Numbered from the stretch's first letter, positions 44,495 to 53,810 are shown. The stretch is 64,000 nucleotides of DNA from COE1 sp910588595 (GCA_948957135.1 CARDBT010000009.1:1-64000), one strand, 5' to 3'. Made by a program: numbers and translations. The notes: a model not told the origin generated them from the letters alone.

Positions 44495-47400
44495 TGGCAA
44501 TGAACTTTACACCGGATCAGCAGCGTGTCATTGATACCAGAAATTCTAATATACTCGTATCCGCGGCGGCAGGGAGCGGCAAGACGGCGGTACTGGTAGA
44601 GCGTATTATCCAGATGATCACGGATGAAAAAAAACCTGTCGACATTGACCGGCTTCTGATCGTGACATTCACTTCCGCGGCGGCGGCACAGATGCGGGAG
44701 CGCATCAGCAGGGCAGTGTCCCAGAGACTTGAGGAGAACCCGGAAAGTGAGCACCTGCAGAAGCAGGCATCCCTGATACACAATGCACTGATCACCACGA
44801 TAGACTCTTTCTGCCTGTTCGTGATACGCAATAATTTTAATGAGATCGGTCTGGATCCGGCGTTTCGCGTGGCGGACGAGAGCGAGGTGAAGATGCTTGA
44901 GGCGGACGTGATGGGCAGGCTTTTGGAGCAGGCACACACAGAGCCGACAGAGCGCTTTCTGCACTTTGTCGAGAGCTACAGCACAGGGACAAACGAAAAA
45001 AAGATTGAGGAGGCGATCCTCAGGCTGTATCACTTTTCCATGAGCTATCCGTTCCCGGAAGAGTGGCTCACGGAGCGGCTGGAGGATTACAGGGTCAGCG
45101 ATGTCAGTGAGCTTCCCGGCAAAAAGTGGTTTCAGAGTGCACTCTCCTATATCCGCACGATCCTGCAGGAGTGCAGGGACAGACTGTATCAGGCACTGGG
45201 GATCGCAGGCGGTGCGGGGGGACCGATACAGTATTCGGAGAATCTCACAGCGGATATCGAGTTGATCGAGAGGCTGCGGTGTACGTCAGACTACGATGAA
45301 TTGTATGATCTGTTTACGTATTCATCCTTTGGCAGACTTTCCGCGAAGAAGGTGGAAGGGGTTGACCCAGCTCTAAAGGAAATGGTGAAGGCGATACGCG
45401 ACGAGGTAAAGAAGAACGTAGCGGATCTCAAAAGATTTCTGTTTCAGATATCGGTGGAGGACACCCTGAATGATATGGCAGCCTGTCAGGAGGTTGTGGA
45501 GGAGCTCGTGTCGCTCACATGCACTTTCAAGCAGATGCTCGATCAGACAAAGCGGGACAAAAACGTGATCGATTTCTCGGATATGGAACATTTTGCGCTG
45601 CAGATATTATTGAAAAAAGACGGGGATGGGAATATTGTGCCCGCAAACACGGCGCTGGAGCTGCAGGACTATTTCGAGGAGATCATGATCGATGAATACC
45701 AGGATTCCAACGAGGTCCAGGAGCTTCTGTTAAAATGTATATCCGGTGAGGACAAAGGGCGTTTCAACCGGTTTATGGTGGGTGATGTCAAGCAGAGCAT
45801 CTACAAATTCCGCCTTGCAAGACCGGAGATCTTTATGGAAAAATATGACACATATGTCATAAATGATGCCAATGCCGCTCAGAACGGCATGGCAAAAAAT
45901 GTCAGGATAGACCTCAGCATGAATTTCAGGAGCCGCAGGGAGGTGACGGACTCAACGAACTTCATATGCAGCCAGCTGATGACAGCGAAAGTTGGAAATG
46001 TCGAGTACGATGACAGGGCGGCACTGTATGTGGGCGCATCTTATCCGGAACCGGATGGGAAGGGAGAGGATGACATTTACCGGACAGAGCTTTTGATCGC
46101 AACGCCAGAATCCCTCCTTGCACAGAGTGCGGCGGAAAATGATGATACGCCAAAGTATTCCGAGAAGGAAACCGAGGCAGTGATGGTGGCAGAGCGTATC
46201 AGGCAGATCGTGGGAAAATTTCCTGTTACAGATGCGGCGACAGGAGAGGTCAGACCAGCAAAGTACTCGGACATCGTGCTTTTGTTCCGGGCGACTGCAG
46301 GCTGGGACGAGGATTTCAGGAGGATCTTGTCCGAGCGGGGGATTCCGGTGCATGTGACCAGCAGGGCGGGGTACTTTGAAACGCTGGAAATCCAGGGGAT
46401 CGTGAATTTCCTGCGCGTGCTTGACAATCCGCTGCAGGATGTTCCCTTATTTGGCGTGTTAAAGCTGCCGTATTTTGACTTTTCAGAGACGGAGATCACT
46501 GAGATCAGATGTTTTGCGAGGGATTTTCTCGAGAGGCAGGCGCAGGACAAAAATGAAAAAAAGAAGTTATTTTTGTATGAGCAGTTAAAATTGTATTATA
46601 ATACAGTCTGCTGTGTGAGGTCGTCTGACATCGAAGGTGAGATCAAAATAGATGCTGACAAAACATTTGTTCATGAGGATTATGAAAGCACACACAAAGA
46701 TAGTGTGGGGGTGATTCGCGCAAAGCTGGAACGATTTCTCTCAATGATCGCAAAGTACCGCCGGAAGGTAGCGTACACACCGATCAAAGAGCTTTTGCAG
46801 CAGCTGATCGCAGACACGTCATACGATGCCTATGTGGGCTCCATGCCGGGAGGCGACCAGCGAATCGCCAATATCGGACTGCTGCTCGAGAAGGCGGGCG
46901 CATTTCAGAATACCAGTTTTTACGGACTGTTCCACTTTATCCGGTATCTGGAAACCATACAGGAGCAGGAGGTTGATTTCGGGGAGGCGAATATCCTTGA
47001 TGAGAATGCGGATGTTGTGCGGATCATGACGATCCACAAAAGCAAAGGTCTGGAATTCCCGGTCTGTTTTGTCTGCGGATTGTCCAAACAATTCAATCAG
47101 ATGGATATGCGGCAGAGCATACTTATGGACGTGGAACTTGGCATCGGTGTGGACTATGTTGATCCGATGCTTCGCCTGAAACGAAAAACCATGCGCAAAA
47201 ATGTAGTGGCGCAGCGCATGAAGGAGGACACGCGCGGTGAGGATCTGCGCGTGCTCTATGTGGCGCTCACGAGGGCAAAGGAAAAGCTGATCCTCACAGG
47301 TTTTACCAGTGACTTTGACAGGAAACTTGCCAACAACATGTATCTGACGATGGAGTCCTCAGAAAAGCTGCCGTACTCTGTGATGATGGGGGCGGTCTCA

Positions 47401-48585
47401 TACATGGATATGATCCTGGCATCACTGATGCGCCACCCGTGCATGCGGGAGATCCTGGAGGAGAAAGGTTTTTCACACGCGAGGCACCATCTGCCCTACA
47501 TGGATATTCCGATCGGGATCGAACTCTATCAGGAGGCGCAAAACCTGACAGAAAAACTGAAAATGCAGGTGAGACAGCAGGGCAGGGCAGTTATTCTGGA
47601 GGAGGAACTTGCCAGAATGGCAGCGTCCCGGGATGCGGAGAGGTCAGACACGAAGGCAGGAGGAGCGGAGATCCCTTCGCAGGAGGATGCGGACGATCAG
47701 AAATTGAAGACAAAGCTTTATGAGAAACTGCATTTTATATATCCTCATAAAGATCTGGAGGGTCTGACGGTAAAGACGACGGTGTCGGAGCTCAAAAAAG
47801 TGTCCTACGAGGAGGCGTTTGCGGAGTCCGAGGAATTGATCATGATGCCAAAGGAGCACTATATACCTGCTTTTGCTGCCGAATTGCACAAAAATATGAC
47901 AGATGTGTCAGAAAATGCGGCGTCAGACGAGACCGCAGATATGTCGGAATATAGGGGATCAGACCAGACCAAAGATTCGCCGGCAGCGGCGGTCGGGCAT
48001 CTTGCGAGAGCGCAGTCGGGGATCCAGTACGGCACAGCGGTCCACAAGGTTATGGAGCTGCTGTCCTTCTCAGAGAAGCTCCGCGTCGAAAAAGCGGATG
48101 GTGCGGGGCATGCAGATGAAGAGCGGACCAGAAAGCGTCTGTATGCAATCCTGAAAAGTGAGCAGGAGCAGTGGCTTGCGGAAGGAAATGCGACCAGGGA
48201 GGAGCTAGCGTGTGTCAGCATGAACAAAATGATATGCTTTTTCCAGTCCGCCCTGTCACAGCGGATGATCGCGGCAAACCAGAGAGCGGAACTCTTTAAG
48301 GAGCAGCCCTTTGTGCTCGGGATCAGTGCGGATCGGTTAAAGCCGAGTTTCCCGCCGACGGAGACGGTGCTGATCCAGGGGGTCATCGATGTGTTTTTTT
48401 ATGAGAAGGACGAGATCGTGCTTGCGGACTACAAGACGGATAAGGTAAGCTGCAGGGAGGAACTGATCAGACGATATCGGACACAGCTGGACTATTACCA
48501 GATGGCACTTGAACAGATCACGGGGAAAAAGGTGAAGGAGCGGTATCTGTATTCGTTTTATCTGCAGGAGGAGATCAGAATCTGA
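44494..48585 (+). CDS. addA: AddAB helicase-nuclease, subunit A
   Basis: A 1363-residue UvrD-type 3'-5' helicase with a C-terminal nuclease. Motif I is LVSAAAGSGKTAVLVERI; other helicase motifs are MIDEYQDSNEVQ (Walker B), VGDVKQSIYKFR, IMTIHKSKGLEFPV and LYVALTRAKEKLIL. The nuclease begins near the HKVMELLSF histidine and carries VLADYKTDKV. Residues ~1050-1180 form a long charged linker between helicase and nuclease, which accounts for a length above the Bacillus protein (~1230). Start: the ATG at 44494 overlaps the addB TGA; a GTG three bases earlier is also in frame, and an ATG at 44500 is possible. The two subunits form one operon. Confidence 0.96.
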   Translation: MAMNFTPDQQRVIDTRNSNILVSAAAGSGKTAVLVERIIQMITDEKKPVDIDRLLIVTFTSAAAAQMRERISRAVSQRLEENPESEHLQKQASLIHNALITTIDSFCLFVIRNNFNEIGLDPAFRVADESEVKMLEADVMGRLLEQAHTEPTERFLHFVESYSTGTNEKKIEEAILRLYHFSMSYPFPEEWLTERLEDYRVSDVSELPGKKWFQSALSYIRTILQECRDRLYQALGIAGGAGGPIQYSENLTADIELIERLRCTSDYDELYDLFTYSSFGRLSAKKVEGVDPALKEMVKAIRDEVKKNVADLKRFLFQISVEDTLNDMAACQEVVEELVSLTCTFKQMLDQTKRDKNVIDFSDMEHFALQILLKKDGDGNIVPANTALELQDYFEEIMIDEYQDSNEVQELLLKCISGEDKGRFNRFMVGDVKQSIYKFRLARPEIFMEKYDTYVINDANAAQNGMAKNVRIDLSMNFRSRREVTDSTNFICSQLMTAKVGNVEYDDRAALYVGASYPEPDGKGEDDIYRTELLIATPESLLAQSAAENDDTPKYSEKETEAVMVAERIRQIVGKFPVTDAATGEVRPAKYSDIVLLFRATAGWDEDFRRILSERGIPVHVTSRAGYFETLEIQGIVNFLRVLDNPLQDVPLFGVLKLPYFDFSETEITEIRCFARDFLERQAQDKNEKKKLFLYEQLKLYYNTVCCVRSSDIEGEIKIDADKTFVHEDYESTHKDSVGVIRAKLERFLSMIAKYRRKVAYTPIKELLQQLIADTSYDAYVGSMPGGDQRIANIGLLLEKAGAFQNTSFYGLFHFIRYLETIQEQEVDFGEANILDENADVVRIMTIHKSKGLEFPVCFVCGLSKQFNQMDMRQSILMDVELGIGVDYVDPMLRLKRKTMRKNVVAQRMKEDTRGEDLRVLYVALTRAKEKLILTGFTSDFDRKLANNMYLTMESSEKLPYSVMMGAVSYMDMILASLMRHPCMREILEEKGFSHARHHLPYMDIPIGIELYQEAQNLTEKLKMQVRQQGRAVILEEELARMAASRDAERSDTKAGGAEIPSQEDADDQKLKTKLYEKLHFIYPHKDLEGLTVKTTVSELKKVSYEEAFAESEELIMMPKEHYIPAFAAELHKNMTDVSENAASDETADMSEYRGSDQTKDSPAAAVGHLARAQSGIQYGTAVHKVMELLSFSEKLRVEKADGAGHADEERTRKRLYAILKSEQEQWLAEGNATREELACVSMNKMICFFQSALSQRMIAANQRAELFKEQPFVLGISADRLKPSFPPTETVLIQGVIDVFFYEKDEIVLADYKTDKVSCREELIRRYRTQLDYYQMALEQITGKKVKERYLYSFYLQEEIRI

Positions 48586-48659
48586 CCTGAGTACTGCACG
48601 GAAAAGTGAAACGTGTTGAACGCCAGTTGTTTGATGGCGTGGAATAGATAGGAGGAAGT

Positions 48660-49334
48660 ATGTTTCAGTACATTTTATTTGACTTAGACGGCACACTGAC
48701 AGATCCCAAGATCGGGATCACGAGCTCGGTGCAGTACGCGCTGCGGGCGCTCGGCATCGAGGAGCCCTCGCTCGATAAGCTGGAGCCTTTCATCGGACCG
48801 CCGCTGGCAGACAGTTTCCGGGAATTTTACGGTCTGGATGAGGAGCAGACCGCGGCGGCGGTCGAAAAGTACCGCGAGCGGTTTAATGATCAGGGAATCT
48901 ACGAAAATGAGATCTACCCGGGGATTGCAGAAATGCTTGCGGCGCTGAAAGCGGGCGGGAAGACGCTCGCGATCGCGTCGAGCAAGCCGACGCCGTTTGT
49001 GGAGCGGATTCTTGATTATTTTGAGATCAGGAAGTATTTTGACTATATCATTGGCAGCAACATGGACGGAACGCGCGGGAGGAAGGAGGAGGTTGTCGAG
49101 GAGGCGCTGCGGCAGATGCTTCCCGCCGGCATGACATCCGCCGAAAAGAAGGCGGAGGTGGCGATGGTCGGCGACCGCAGATTTGATATCGAGGGTGCCA
49201 AAGAACACGGGATCACCTCGGTCGGGGTTTCCTTTGGCTACGCGCCGGAGGGAGAGCTGGAGCAGGCGGGCGCGGATCATATCGTCGACACGGTGGAGGC
49301 ATTGGAAAAACTGTTGATGCGGACAGGAGACTGA
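48660..49334 (+). CDS. HAD-family phosphatase, phosphoglycolate phosphatase-like
   Basis: A 224-residue haloacid-dehalogenase superfamily hydrolase. Motif I is FDLDGTLTD (nucleophile Asp8, acid/base Asp10), motif II the Ser in IASSKPTPF, motif III a Lys in the GRKEEVVEEAL region, and motif IV VGDRRFDIEGAKEHG. The four-helix cap between residues 18 and 85 places it in subfamily I, Gph/PgmB-like. It probably dephosphorylates a small sugar phosphate or phosphoglycolate, but the exact substrate is unknown. It follows addA by 74 bases with AGGAGG before the ATG and may be read from the same transcript. The CPBP protease gene follows 98 bases later. Confidence 0.9.
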   Translation: MFQYILFDLDGTLTDPKIGITSSVQYALRALGIEEPSLDKLEPFIGPPLADSFREFYGLDEEQTAAAVEKYRERFNDQGIYENEIYPGIAEMLAALKAGGKTLAIASSKPTPFVERILDYFEIRKYFDYIIGSNMDGTRGRKEEVVEEALRQMLPAGMTSAEKKAEVAMVGDRRFDIEGAKEHGITSVGVSFGYAPEGELEQAGADHIVDTVEALEKLLMRTGD

Positions 49335-49432
49335 CAGGTGTCAGCGCGGGCAGGGAAGCAGTTGATCGTATGCCTGCGTTTGAGTAGATAAATTTAGAAA
49401 TGATAAATTAGGATAGGAAAGGCGGAGACAGA

Positions 49433-50365
49433 TTGGGTGGAGTAAAAGACAGGACAACAAACACAAGGCGGCAGGCAAAGATCACCCCGAAGCGGACGAC
49501 GCTTCTGCAGAAGCTGGCATATATCGCAAGACCGTTTGTACTCTATATGCTGGTGAAGACGGCGGCGATGTTCGTTCTGGCGATCGCAGTCCCGGCGCTT
49601 CCCATAGCGGGGATCACGGTGTGGGTGGAGGAACATGCGCGCCAGCTCAGCGCAGTCGTGAACGGTGCGGCAAGCCTGATCGCAGTGAGTTTTCTGCTCA
49701 AAGAATTTCTGATCGAAGTGAGCACGGACGGGGAGATCGACATCGATCGAAGCGCTCCGGTGCAGCTTGTGAGTTTTGTGAAAACAGGATTTTGGGGGGA
49801 GAGGACGGCGCGGACGGCTGCGGGACTGGCACTGTGCGTGCTGCTTGGCATCACTGCGGCGCTGGCGCTGAACATAGGGATCGAGATTTTGTTGGAAGTG
49901 ATGTCGGCGGCTGGCAATCCGGTGCTCGATTCCGACAAATATGAGACCGTGGAGACGATCCAGTACTCCGTTCCGATATGGCTTGGGATCGTGTTGTACG
50001 GAATCGTTTCTCCCACAGTGGAGGAGATGGTATTTCGCGGCGTGATCTACAATCGGATCAAAAAGTTTTACAGCGTGCCCAGGGCAGTCGTGGCTTCCGC
50101 ACTCTTGTTTGGGATCTTTCACGGGAACCTGCCGCAGTTTCTCTACGGAACGGCGATGGGAATCCTCATGGCGCTCTGTTATGAGTGTTCCGGCTGTTTT
50201 GCGGCGCCTGTGCTGATGCATATGGCAGTCAATAGTTTCGTGTTCCTGATGTCACAGTCTGTGGCATGGGGAGTGCTGGTAACTCCGGTGTGGGGAGCGC
50301 TGTTTACAGTGCTGTCGGCGGGCGTGTTCTGGGTATATCGAAAAAATTGCCGCAGGGATCATTAA
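49433..50365 (+). CDS. CPBP family intramembrane metalloprotease
   Basis: A 310-residue polytopic membrane protein of the CAAX-protease/bacteriocin-processing (Abi) family. All three signature motifs are there: EEMVFR (Glu197, Glu198, Arg202), FGIFHG (His230), and LMHMAVN (His263, Asn267). The first ~25 residues are polar and basic, followed by about eight hydrophobic helices. Bacterial members cleave prenyl-type or peptide substrates in the membrane and often give self-immunity against bacteriocins; no bacteriocin gene is seen near. The start is TTG, with GGCGGAG about five bases upstream; no better in-frame start is near. A strong terminator follows. Confidence 0.9.
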   Translation: MGGVKDRTTNTRRQAKITPKRTTLLQKLAYIARPFVLYMLVKTAAMFVLAIAVPALPIAGITVWVEEHARQLSAVVNGAASLIAVSFLLKEFLIEVSTDGEIDIDRSAPVQLVSFVKTGFWGERTARTAAGLALCVLLGITAALALNIGIEILLEVMSAAGNPVLDSDKYETVETIQYSVPIWLGIVLYGIVSPTVEEMVFRGVIYNRIKKFYSVPRAVVASALLFGIFHGNLPQFLYGTAMGILMALCYECSGCFAAPVLMHMAVNSFVFLMSQSVAWGVLVTPVWGALFTVLSAGVFWVYRKNCRRDH

Positions 50366-50369
50366 ACGG

Positions 50370-50430
50370 TGTATGCCGCAGGCTCCAGGTCGGATTTTAT
50401 CGCCTGTCGCTTGCGGCATACATCTTTTTA
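50370..50430 (+). terminator. Terminator after CPBP protease gene
   Basis: TGTATGCCGCA (50370-50380) and TGCGGCATACA (50412-50422) form a perfect 11-bp stem with a ~31-base loop, followed by TCTTTTTA. It lies between convergent genes. Confidence 0.85.
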
Positions 50431-50435
50431 TCGCG

Positions 50436-50939
50436 TTATCGCGCCATCAGGTCGATGATCTCGGCAATATACATCGTGTGCATATCACCGTCTGTGTACC
50501 ATTTTGCGATTTCCGGTGACTTGAAAGAATCCTTTGTCAGTTTTGTGGCGGAGAGCTTGTGGCACAGCAGAATGAAACTACCCTCGTCGATGAACGGAAT
50601 AGCGAGCTTGTAATTCCATGTGAGACCGGCATTGGCAACCTTGTCGGTGTCGCGCCCGGAGTGGGAACCGCAGTAGTTGAGAGCTTCCCTGTATTCCTTT
50701 CCCATAAAGGAAATGGAGAAGAACTCCTGGGCATCAATGATTTCCTTGGTGTACCGCGAGTCGCGGATGAAGATGAAGGCGACATTCTTTCCCCAGAGAA
50801 CGCCGACGCCGCCCCAGCTGACGGTCATGGTGTTTGCCTTCTTTTTGGATCCGGCTGATACGAGCGCCCAGTCTTTTCCGAACGATTCGAAAGGATTGAA
50901 CTCCAGGGTATCAACAGGAATTGGTTGAAATACATGCAT
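50436..50939 (-). CDS. Flavin reductase family protein
   Basis: A 167-residue FMN-binding split-barrel protein. The N-terminal WALVSAGSKKKANTMTVSWGG is the flavin-contact region of flavin reductase-like proteins, followed by FIRDSRYTKEIIDAQEFFSISFMG. Proteins of this type either reduce free flavin with NAD(P)H or carry FMN for a partner oxidoreductase. There is no signal peptide. The start is well supported: AAAAGGAG precedes the ATG on the minus strand. Upstream (plus-strand side) lies a hairpin and the first copy of the structured repeat. The last residues, TMYIAEIIDLMAR, are conserved in the clostridial group. Confidence 0.9.
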   Translation of the reverse strand: MHVFQPIPVDTLEFNPFESFGKDWALVSAGSKKKANTMTVSWGGVGVLWGKNVAFIFIRDSRYTKEIIDAQEFFSISFMGKEYREALNYCGSHSGRDTDKVANAGLTWNYKLAIPFIDEGSFILLCHKLSATKLTKDSFKSPEIAKWYTDGDMHTMYIAEIIDLMAR

Positions 50940-50969
50940 GATACATTCTCCTTTTACAGTGTATTTATT

Positions 50970-50998
50970 TAGGAACAGCAGATAAGGAACTGTTCCTA
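50970..50998. other. Hairpin upstream of flavin reductase gene
   Basis: TAGGAACAG (50970-50978) and CTGTTCCTA (50990-50998) are perfect inverted arms with an 11-base loop. It lies 31 bases upstream of the flavin reductase start and next to the repeat element. It may be an operator or leader hairpin. Confidence 0.4.
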
Positions 50999-51004
50999 TT
51001 TATG

Positions 51005-51091
51005 CGCACGGGCAGCTAGAGGAAGAATGTCAGCAAAAGCTGACGGGTGCCCGGCGCGCGAGTAGTGGAGAAGGTCATTCCCCTACTCGAT
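51005..51091 (+). repeat. Structured interspersed repeat, copy 1
   Basis: Two-module element. Module A: CGGGCA...TGCCCG outer stem around an AGAGGAAGAA linker and the GTCAGC-AAAA-GCTGAC stem-loop. Module B: CGAGTAG (51059-51065) pairs with CTACTCG (51083-51089) around TGGAGAAGGTCATTCCC. Two more copies occur at 55131-55258 and 60203-60287. Its strand and transcript are unknown. Confidence 0.8.
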
Positions 51092-51231
51092 TAATATTAG
51101 TATACTATTGCGGAGTAAAATTGACAATAAATTTTATTGTCCTTTATCAAGTTGTGGTTATGAAGGCAATTTATTATATCCCAATTCGACTTTGTGTTCC
51201 CAAAGTCCCCAGGCTTAAAATAAATGAGTAT

Positions 51232-51672
51232 TTATAAATTACCCTCAACTATAATAACAGATGTATGCTTAAGCGCTTTTTTTACCCATGCAAGAAAATC
51301 CGTGAGTAATCCTTTTTTCCCGTTATTAACGCGGTTCAAATCCCTCTCTATTTCATCAATGATCCTACGCCAATCACTTATTCCAATCCAATTACAAAAA
51401 CACACGTCAAAAACCGGTTCTATTGTTCCATCAAAGGCATCTTTGATAGGATATATTTTGTTGAAGTAGTCAAGCAAAAGTTCATAATCCTGTTTATAAA
51501 TTCTTAACGGAGAAATATAGCAGTGCCACTCTTCCCACATTGGATTCCAGTCAGGCTCACAAGACATTTTCAGAGGATTAAATTCCAGAAATATTTTTTC
51601 GCTTTCTGGCGCATTTAACCTTAATTCCACATATTCTTGACCTTTGTAATCATCTGGATTCAGCCATACCAT
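51232..51672 (-). CDS. Hypothetical protein, 146 residues
   Basis: I do not recognise this family. The protein is acidic and Trp-rich, with a readable beta-strand start (EYVELRLNAPESEKIFLEFNP), a WNPMWEEWHCY block and a C-terminal amphipathic stretch (RRIIDEIERDLNRVNN). It is cytoplasmic, without signal or membrane segment. Size and composition resemble immunity proteins of polymorphic toxin systems, but this is only an impression. The start is uncertain: the ATG at 51672 has GGAGG 13 bases upstream, too far to be ideal, and the frame runs on into the terminal repeat of a MITE that begins 27 bases upstream. The insertion may have replaced the original promoter or 5' end. No partner gene is adjacent, so it looks like an orphan left by gene loss. 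Its base composition is more AT-rich than neighbouring genes. Confidence 0.55.
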   Translation of the reverse strand: MVWLNPDDYKGQEYVELRLNAPESEKIFLEFNPLKMSCEPDWNPMWEEWHCYISPLRIYKQDYELLLDYFNKIYPIKDAFDGTIEPVFDVCFCNWIGISDWRRIIDEIERDLNRVNNGKKGLLTDFLAWVKKALKHTSVIIVEGNL

Positions 51673-51698
51673 ATTTCTGAGATTTACCTCCACTATAC

Positions 51699-51923
51699 TA
51701 GAGCGTGTTTGAAAAATCATTCCCGCCATCTATATAACGACGCCATAGCGTCGTATTCACCACTTTGCGTGATATTTGCACCGCATTCAGTCGACATAAG
51801 GCATTGCCCTTTATGCCTTTGCCCCCTACGTCTCCTTCATTTGGCACATCATCTGTAAGATGATTTAATCTCCCACAAACTGTGACGTACATCTGACGGA
51901 AAGCATTTTTCAAACACGCTCTA
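51699..51923. mobile_element. MITE with 19-bp terminal inverted repeats
   Basis: TAGAGCGTGTTTGAAAAAT at 51699-51717 is repeated exactly as its reverse complement at 51905-51923, and similarity continues inward a few bases. The outer TA on both sides could be the target duplication. The 225-base element has no gene. Internally it has an ACGACGC-CATA-GCGTCGT hairpin (51737-51754). It is therefore non-autonomous, probably moved by a transposase elsewhere. Confidence 0.8.
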
Positions 51924-52049
51924 AACAGGAATTTGCATAATCAAGCAGTAATATTTATTCATCACATTCATCTGGGAACATGAAGCCGAATTGAGAGTTT
52001 ATTATTAAGAGGGAAAGAGCCTTGATATGCAGTCAAAAACGGGAAACGA

Positions 52050-52481
52050 CTATATTTTATAGTTCCGCACATCTTCTGGGATTTCATCAGCAGGTAAATT
52101 CTTTACAACAGCTTCACTTCCGGCGGCGATCGCCGTATCATAATACCAGCATTTGTATTTCAGCATATTTTTGGTTTTCTGTAATGCTTCCATCTGCTTT
52201 TCCACTTCCTCCAAACGGGCATGAAACATTTCCCGGCGTTTTCCTAAAGAAGCGTCGCCCTCGCCGCACCAAACTAAAAATTCCTTGATTGCCTTGATCG
52301 ACATTCCCGAAGATTTCAGACATTCGATCACTTTAAGCGTGTTGAGCTCCGTATCAGAAAAAACACGGATCCCCCCAGCACTCCGTTCCATATCCGGGAA
52401 CATACCCTCACGGTCATAATAACGCAGAGTGGATATAGCAATTCCAGTGGCATTAGCGACCTCTCCAATCGAATAATACAT
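52050..52481 (-). CDS. MerR-family transcriptional regulator (AdhR/NmlR-like)
   Basis: A 143-residue regulator. The winged helix-turn-helix is MYYSIGEVANATGIAISTLRYYDREGMF in outline (quoted in part: IAISTLRYYDREGMF), followed by the usual GGIRVFSDTELNTLKVIECL and a coiled-coil dimerisation helix (residues 75-115). It has few cysteines (Cys in the ECL and VWC segments), so thiol or aldehyde sensing of the AdhR/NmlR kind is possible. It is divergent from an iron alcohol dehydrogenase across 150 bases with a promoter spaced 19 bases, the arrangement typical for MerR activation. The C-terminal ~30 residues hold no recognised metal-binding motif. Confidence 0.9.
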   Translation of the reverse strand: MYYSIGEVANATGIAISTLRYYDREGMFPDMERSAGGIRVFSDTELNTLKVIECLKSSGMSIKAIKEFLVWCGEGDASLGKRREMFHARLEEVEKQMEALQKTKNMLKYKCWYYDTAIAAGSEAVVKNLPADEIPEDVRNYKI

Positions 52482-52529
52482 TAAATTTGCTCCTTTTTTG
52501 AAATTATTGAAATTTATGAAAAAATCCTC

Positions 52530-52560
52530 TTGACCTAAACCTAACTTTAGCTTCTATAAT
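52530..52560 (+). promoter_or_regulatory. MerR-type promoter of the alcohol dehydrogenase
   Basis: TTGACC (52530-52535), a 19-base spacer, TATAAT (52555-52560). Inside the spacer is the dyad CTAAA-CCTAAC-TTTAG (52535-52550). The long spacer with a central dyad is the mark of a MerR-activated promoter. Confidence 0.8.
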
Positions 52561-52631
52561 AATACTACACCTGCTAAATGGCTTTGTCAATAGAGCTTTG
52601 CAGCAAATAAAAATCAAAGAGAGGTAAATGT

Positions 52632-53810
52632 ATGATGAACATGAAATTTCATTTTAACAACCCGACAAATCTTATTTTTGGCAGAGGTTCGCTGAACCAA
52701 TTGGGAAGCCTGCCTATGCCCGGAAAGAAAGCACTGGTATTGATATCTAACGGTAAGTCCACAAGGGAGAACGGCTACCTTGACCGCACTTTGGAGCAGT
52801 TAAAGAAAGCAGGCGTCGAAACAGCCCTTTTTGATAAGATTATGGAAAATCCTATTAAGGACGTGATCATGGAGGGAGCTGTGTTTGCGAGGGAAAACCA
52901 ATGTGATTTTATCGTTGCGCTTGGCGGCGGGGCTGTTATTGACGCTTCGGCTGCGATTGCGGCAATGGCGACTAATGAGGGCGACCTTTGGGACTATGTA
53001 TTTGGCGGTACTGGAAAATGCAAGACGCTTGAAAAGAAAGGACTTCCGATTGTTGCGGTTGCGACGACTTCCGGCACGGGTTCTGAAATGAACGGTTTCG
53101 GTGTGATCTCCAACTTGGAGACAAAAGAAAAAATCGGCTTTGGAGATCCGGGGCTTACGCCCGTGCTGGCAGTTGTCGATCCGGAACTTATGACAACTGT
53201 TCCTGACCAATATACGGCATATCAAGGCTTTGACGCGCTGTTCCACAATACCGAAGTGATGATGTCAAAAGGCGTTAATGTTTTGAGTGAAGCGATCGCC
53301 CTGTCTGCGATTGAAAATATCACAAAATACCTGCCCCGTGCGGTAAAGGACGGGAAAGACATAGAAGCGAGGGAGCATATTGCTTACGGAAGCACAATTG
53401 CGGGCGTTACCATGCAGCTTACCTCAACGATCGCACAGCACAGCATGGAACACTCCATGAGCGCATATCATCACAATCTTCCGCACGGCGCAGGGCTGAT
53501 CATGATTTCGAAAGCCTTTGCGGAATTTTTTATTGAGCGCCATGCCTGCGATGAACAGTTTATCAAAATGGCAAAAGCTATGGGAATGGCAGACGCTGAC
53601 AAGCCGGAAGATTTTGTTACCGCACTTGTCAAGCTGCAGGAGGACTGCGGCGTAGCTGATCTGAAAATGAGCGATTTCGGTTTTTCTCCCGATGAAGCCA
53701 TGACTTTGGCAAAGGGTGCACGTTCCATGCAGGGTGGGCTGTTTGAGGCAAACCCCTGCGAAATGACTGACAAGGACTGCGCCGGGATTTTTGAAAAATC
53801 TTATCGGTAA
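52632..53810 (+). CDS. Iron-containing alcohol dehydrogenase
   Basis: A 392-residue NAD(P)H-dependent type-III alcohol dehydrogenase, similar to butanol dehydrogenase BdhA. Residues 1-190 form the nucleotide-binding part: FIVALGGGAVIDASAAIAAM and ATTSGTGSEMNGFGV. The metal ligands are an Asp and a His in FDALFHNTE and two His in the HSMEHSMSAYHHNLPHG block. It likely reduces aldehydes (or oxidises alcohols) as part of detoxification; the divergent MerR regulator suggests induction by an aldehyde or other electrophile. The start may be the ATG at 52632 or 52635 (GAGAGGT upstream). It seems to form a single transcription unit. Confidence 0.93.
   Translation: MMNMKFHFNNPTNLIFGRGSLNQLGSLPMPGKKALVLISNGKSTRENGYLDRTLEQLKKAGVETALFDKIMENPIKDVIMEGAVFARENQCDFIVALGGGAVIDASAAIAAMATNEGDLWDYVFGGTGKCKTLEKKGLPIVAVATTSGTGSEMNGFGVISNLETKEKIGFGDPGLTPVLAVVDPELMTTVPDQYTAYQGFDALFHNTEVMMSKGVNVLSEAIALSAIENITKYLPRAVKDGKDIEAREHIAYGSTIAGVTMQLTSTIAQHSMEHSMSAYHHNLPHGAGLIMISKAFAEFFIERHACDEQFIKMAKAMGMADADKPEDFVTALVKLQEDCGVADLKMSDFGFSPDEAMTLAKGARSMQGGLFEANPCEMTDKDCAGIFEKSYR

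Noticed and set aside
51673..51729. N-terminal extension of the 51232 gene up to the ATG at 51729
   Set aside because: Those codons run into the terminal inverted repeat of the MITE, so they are unlikely to be native protein sequence.
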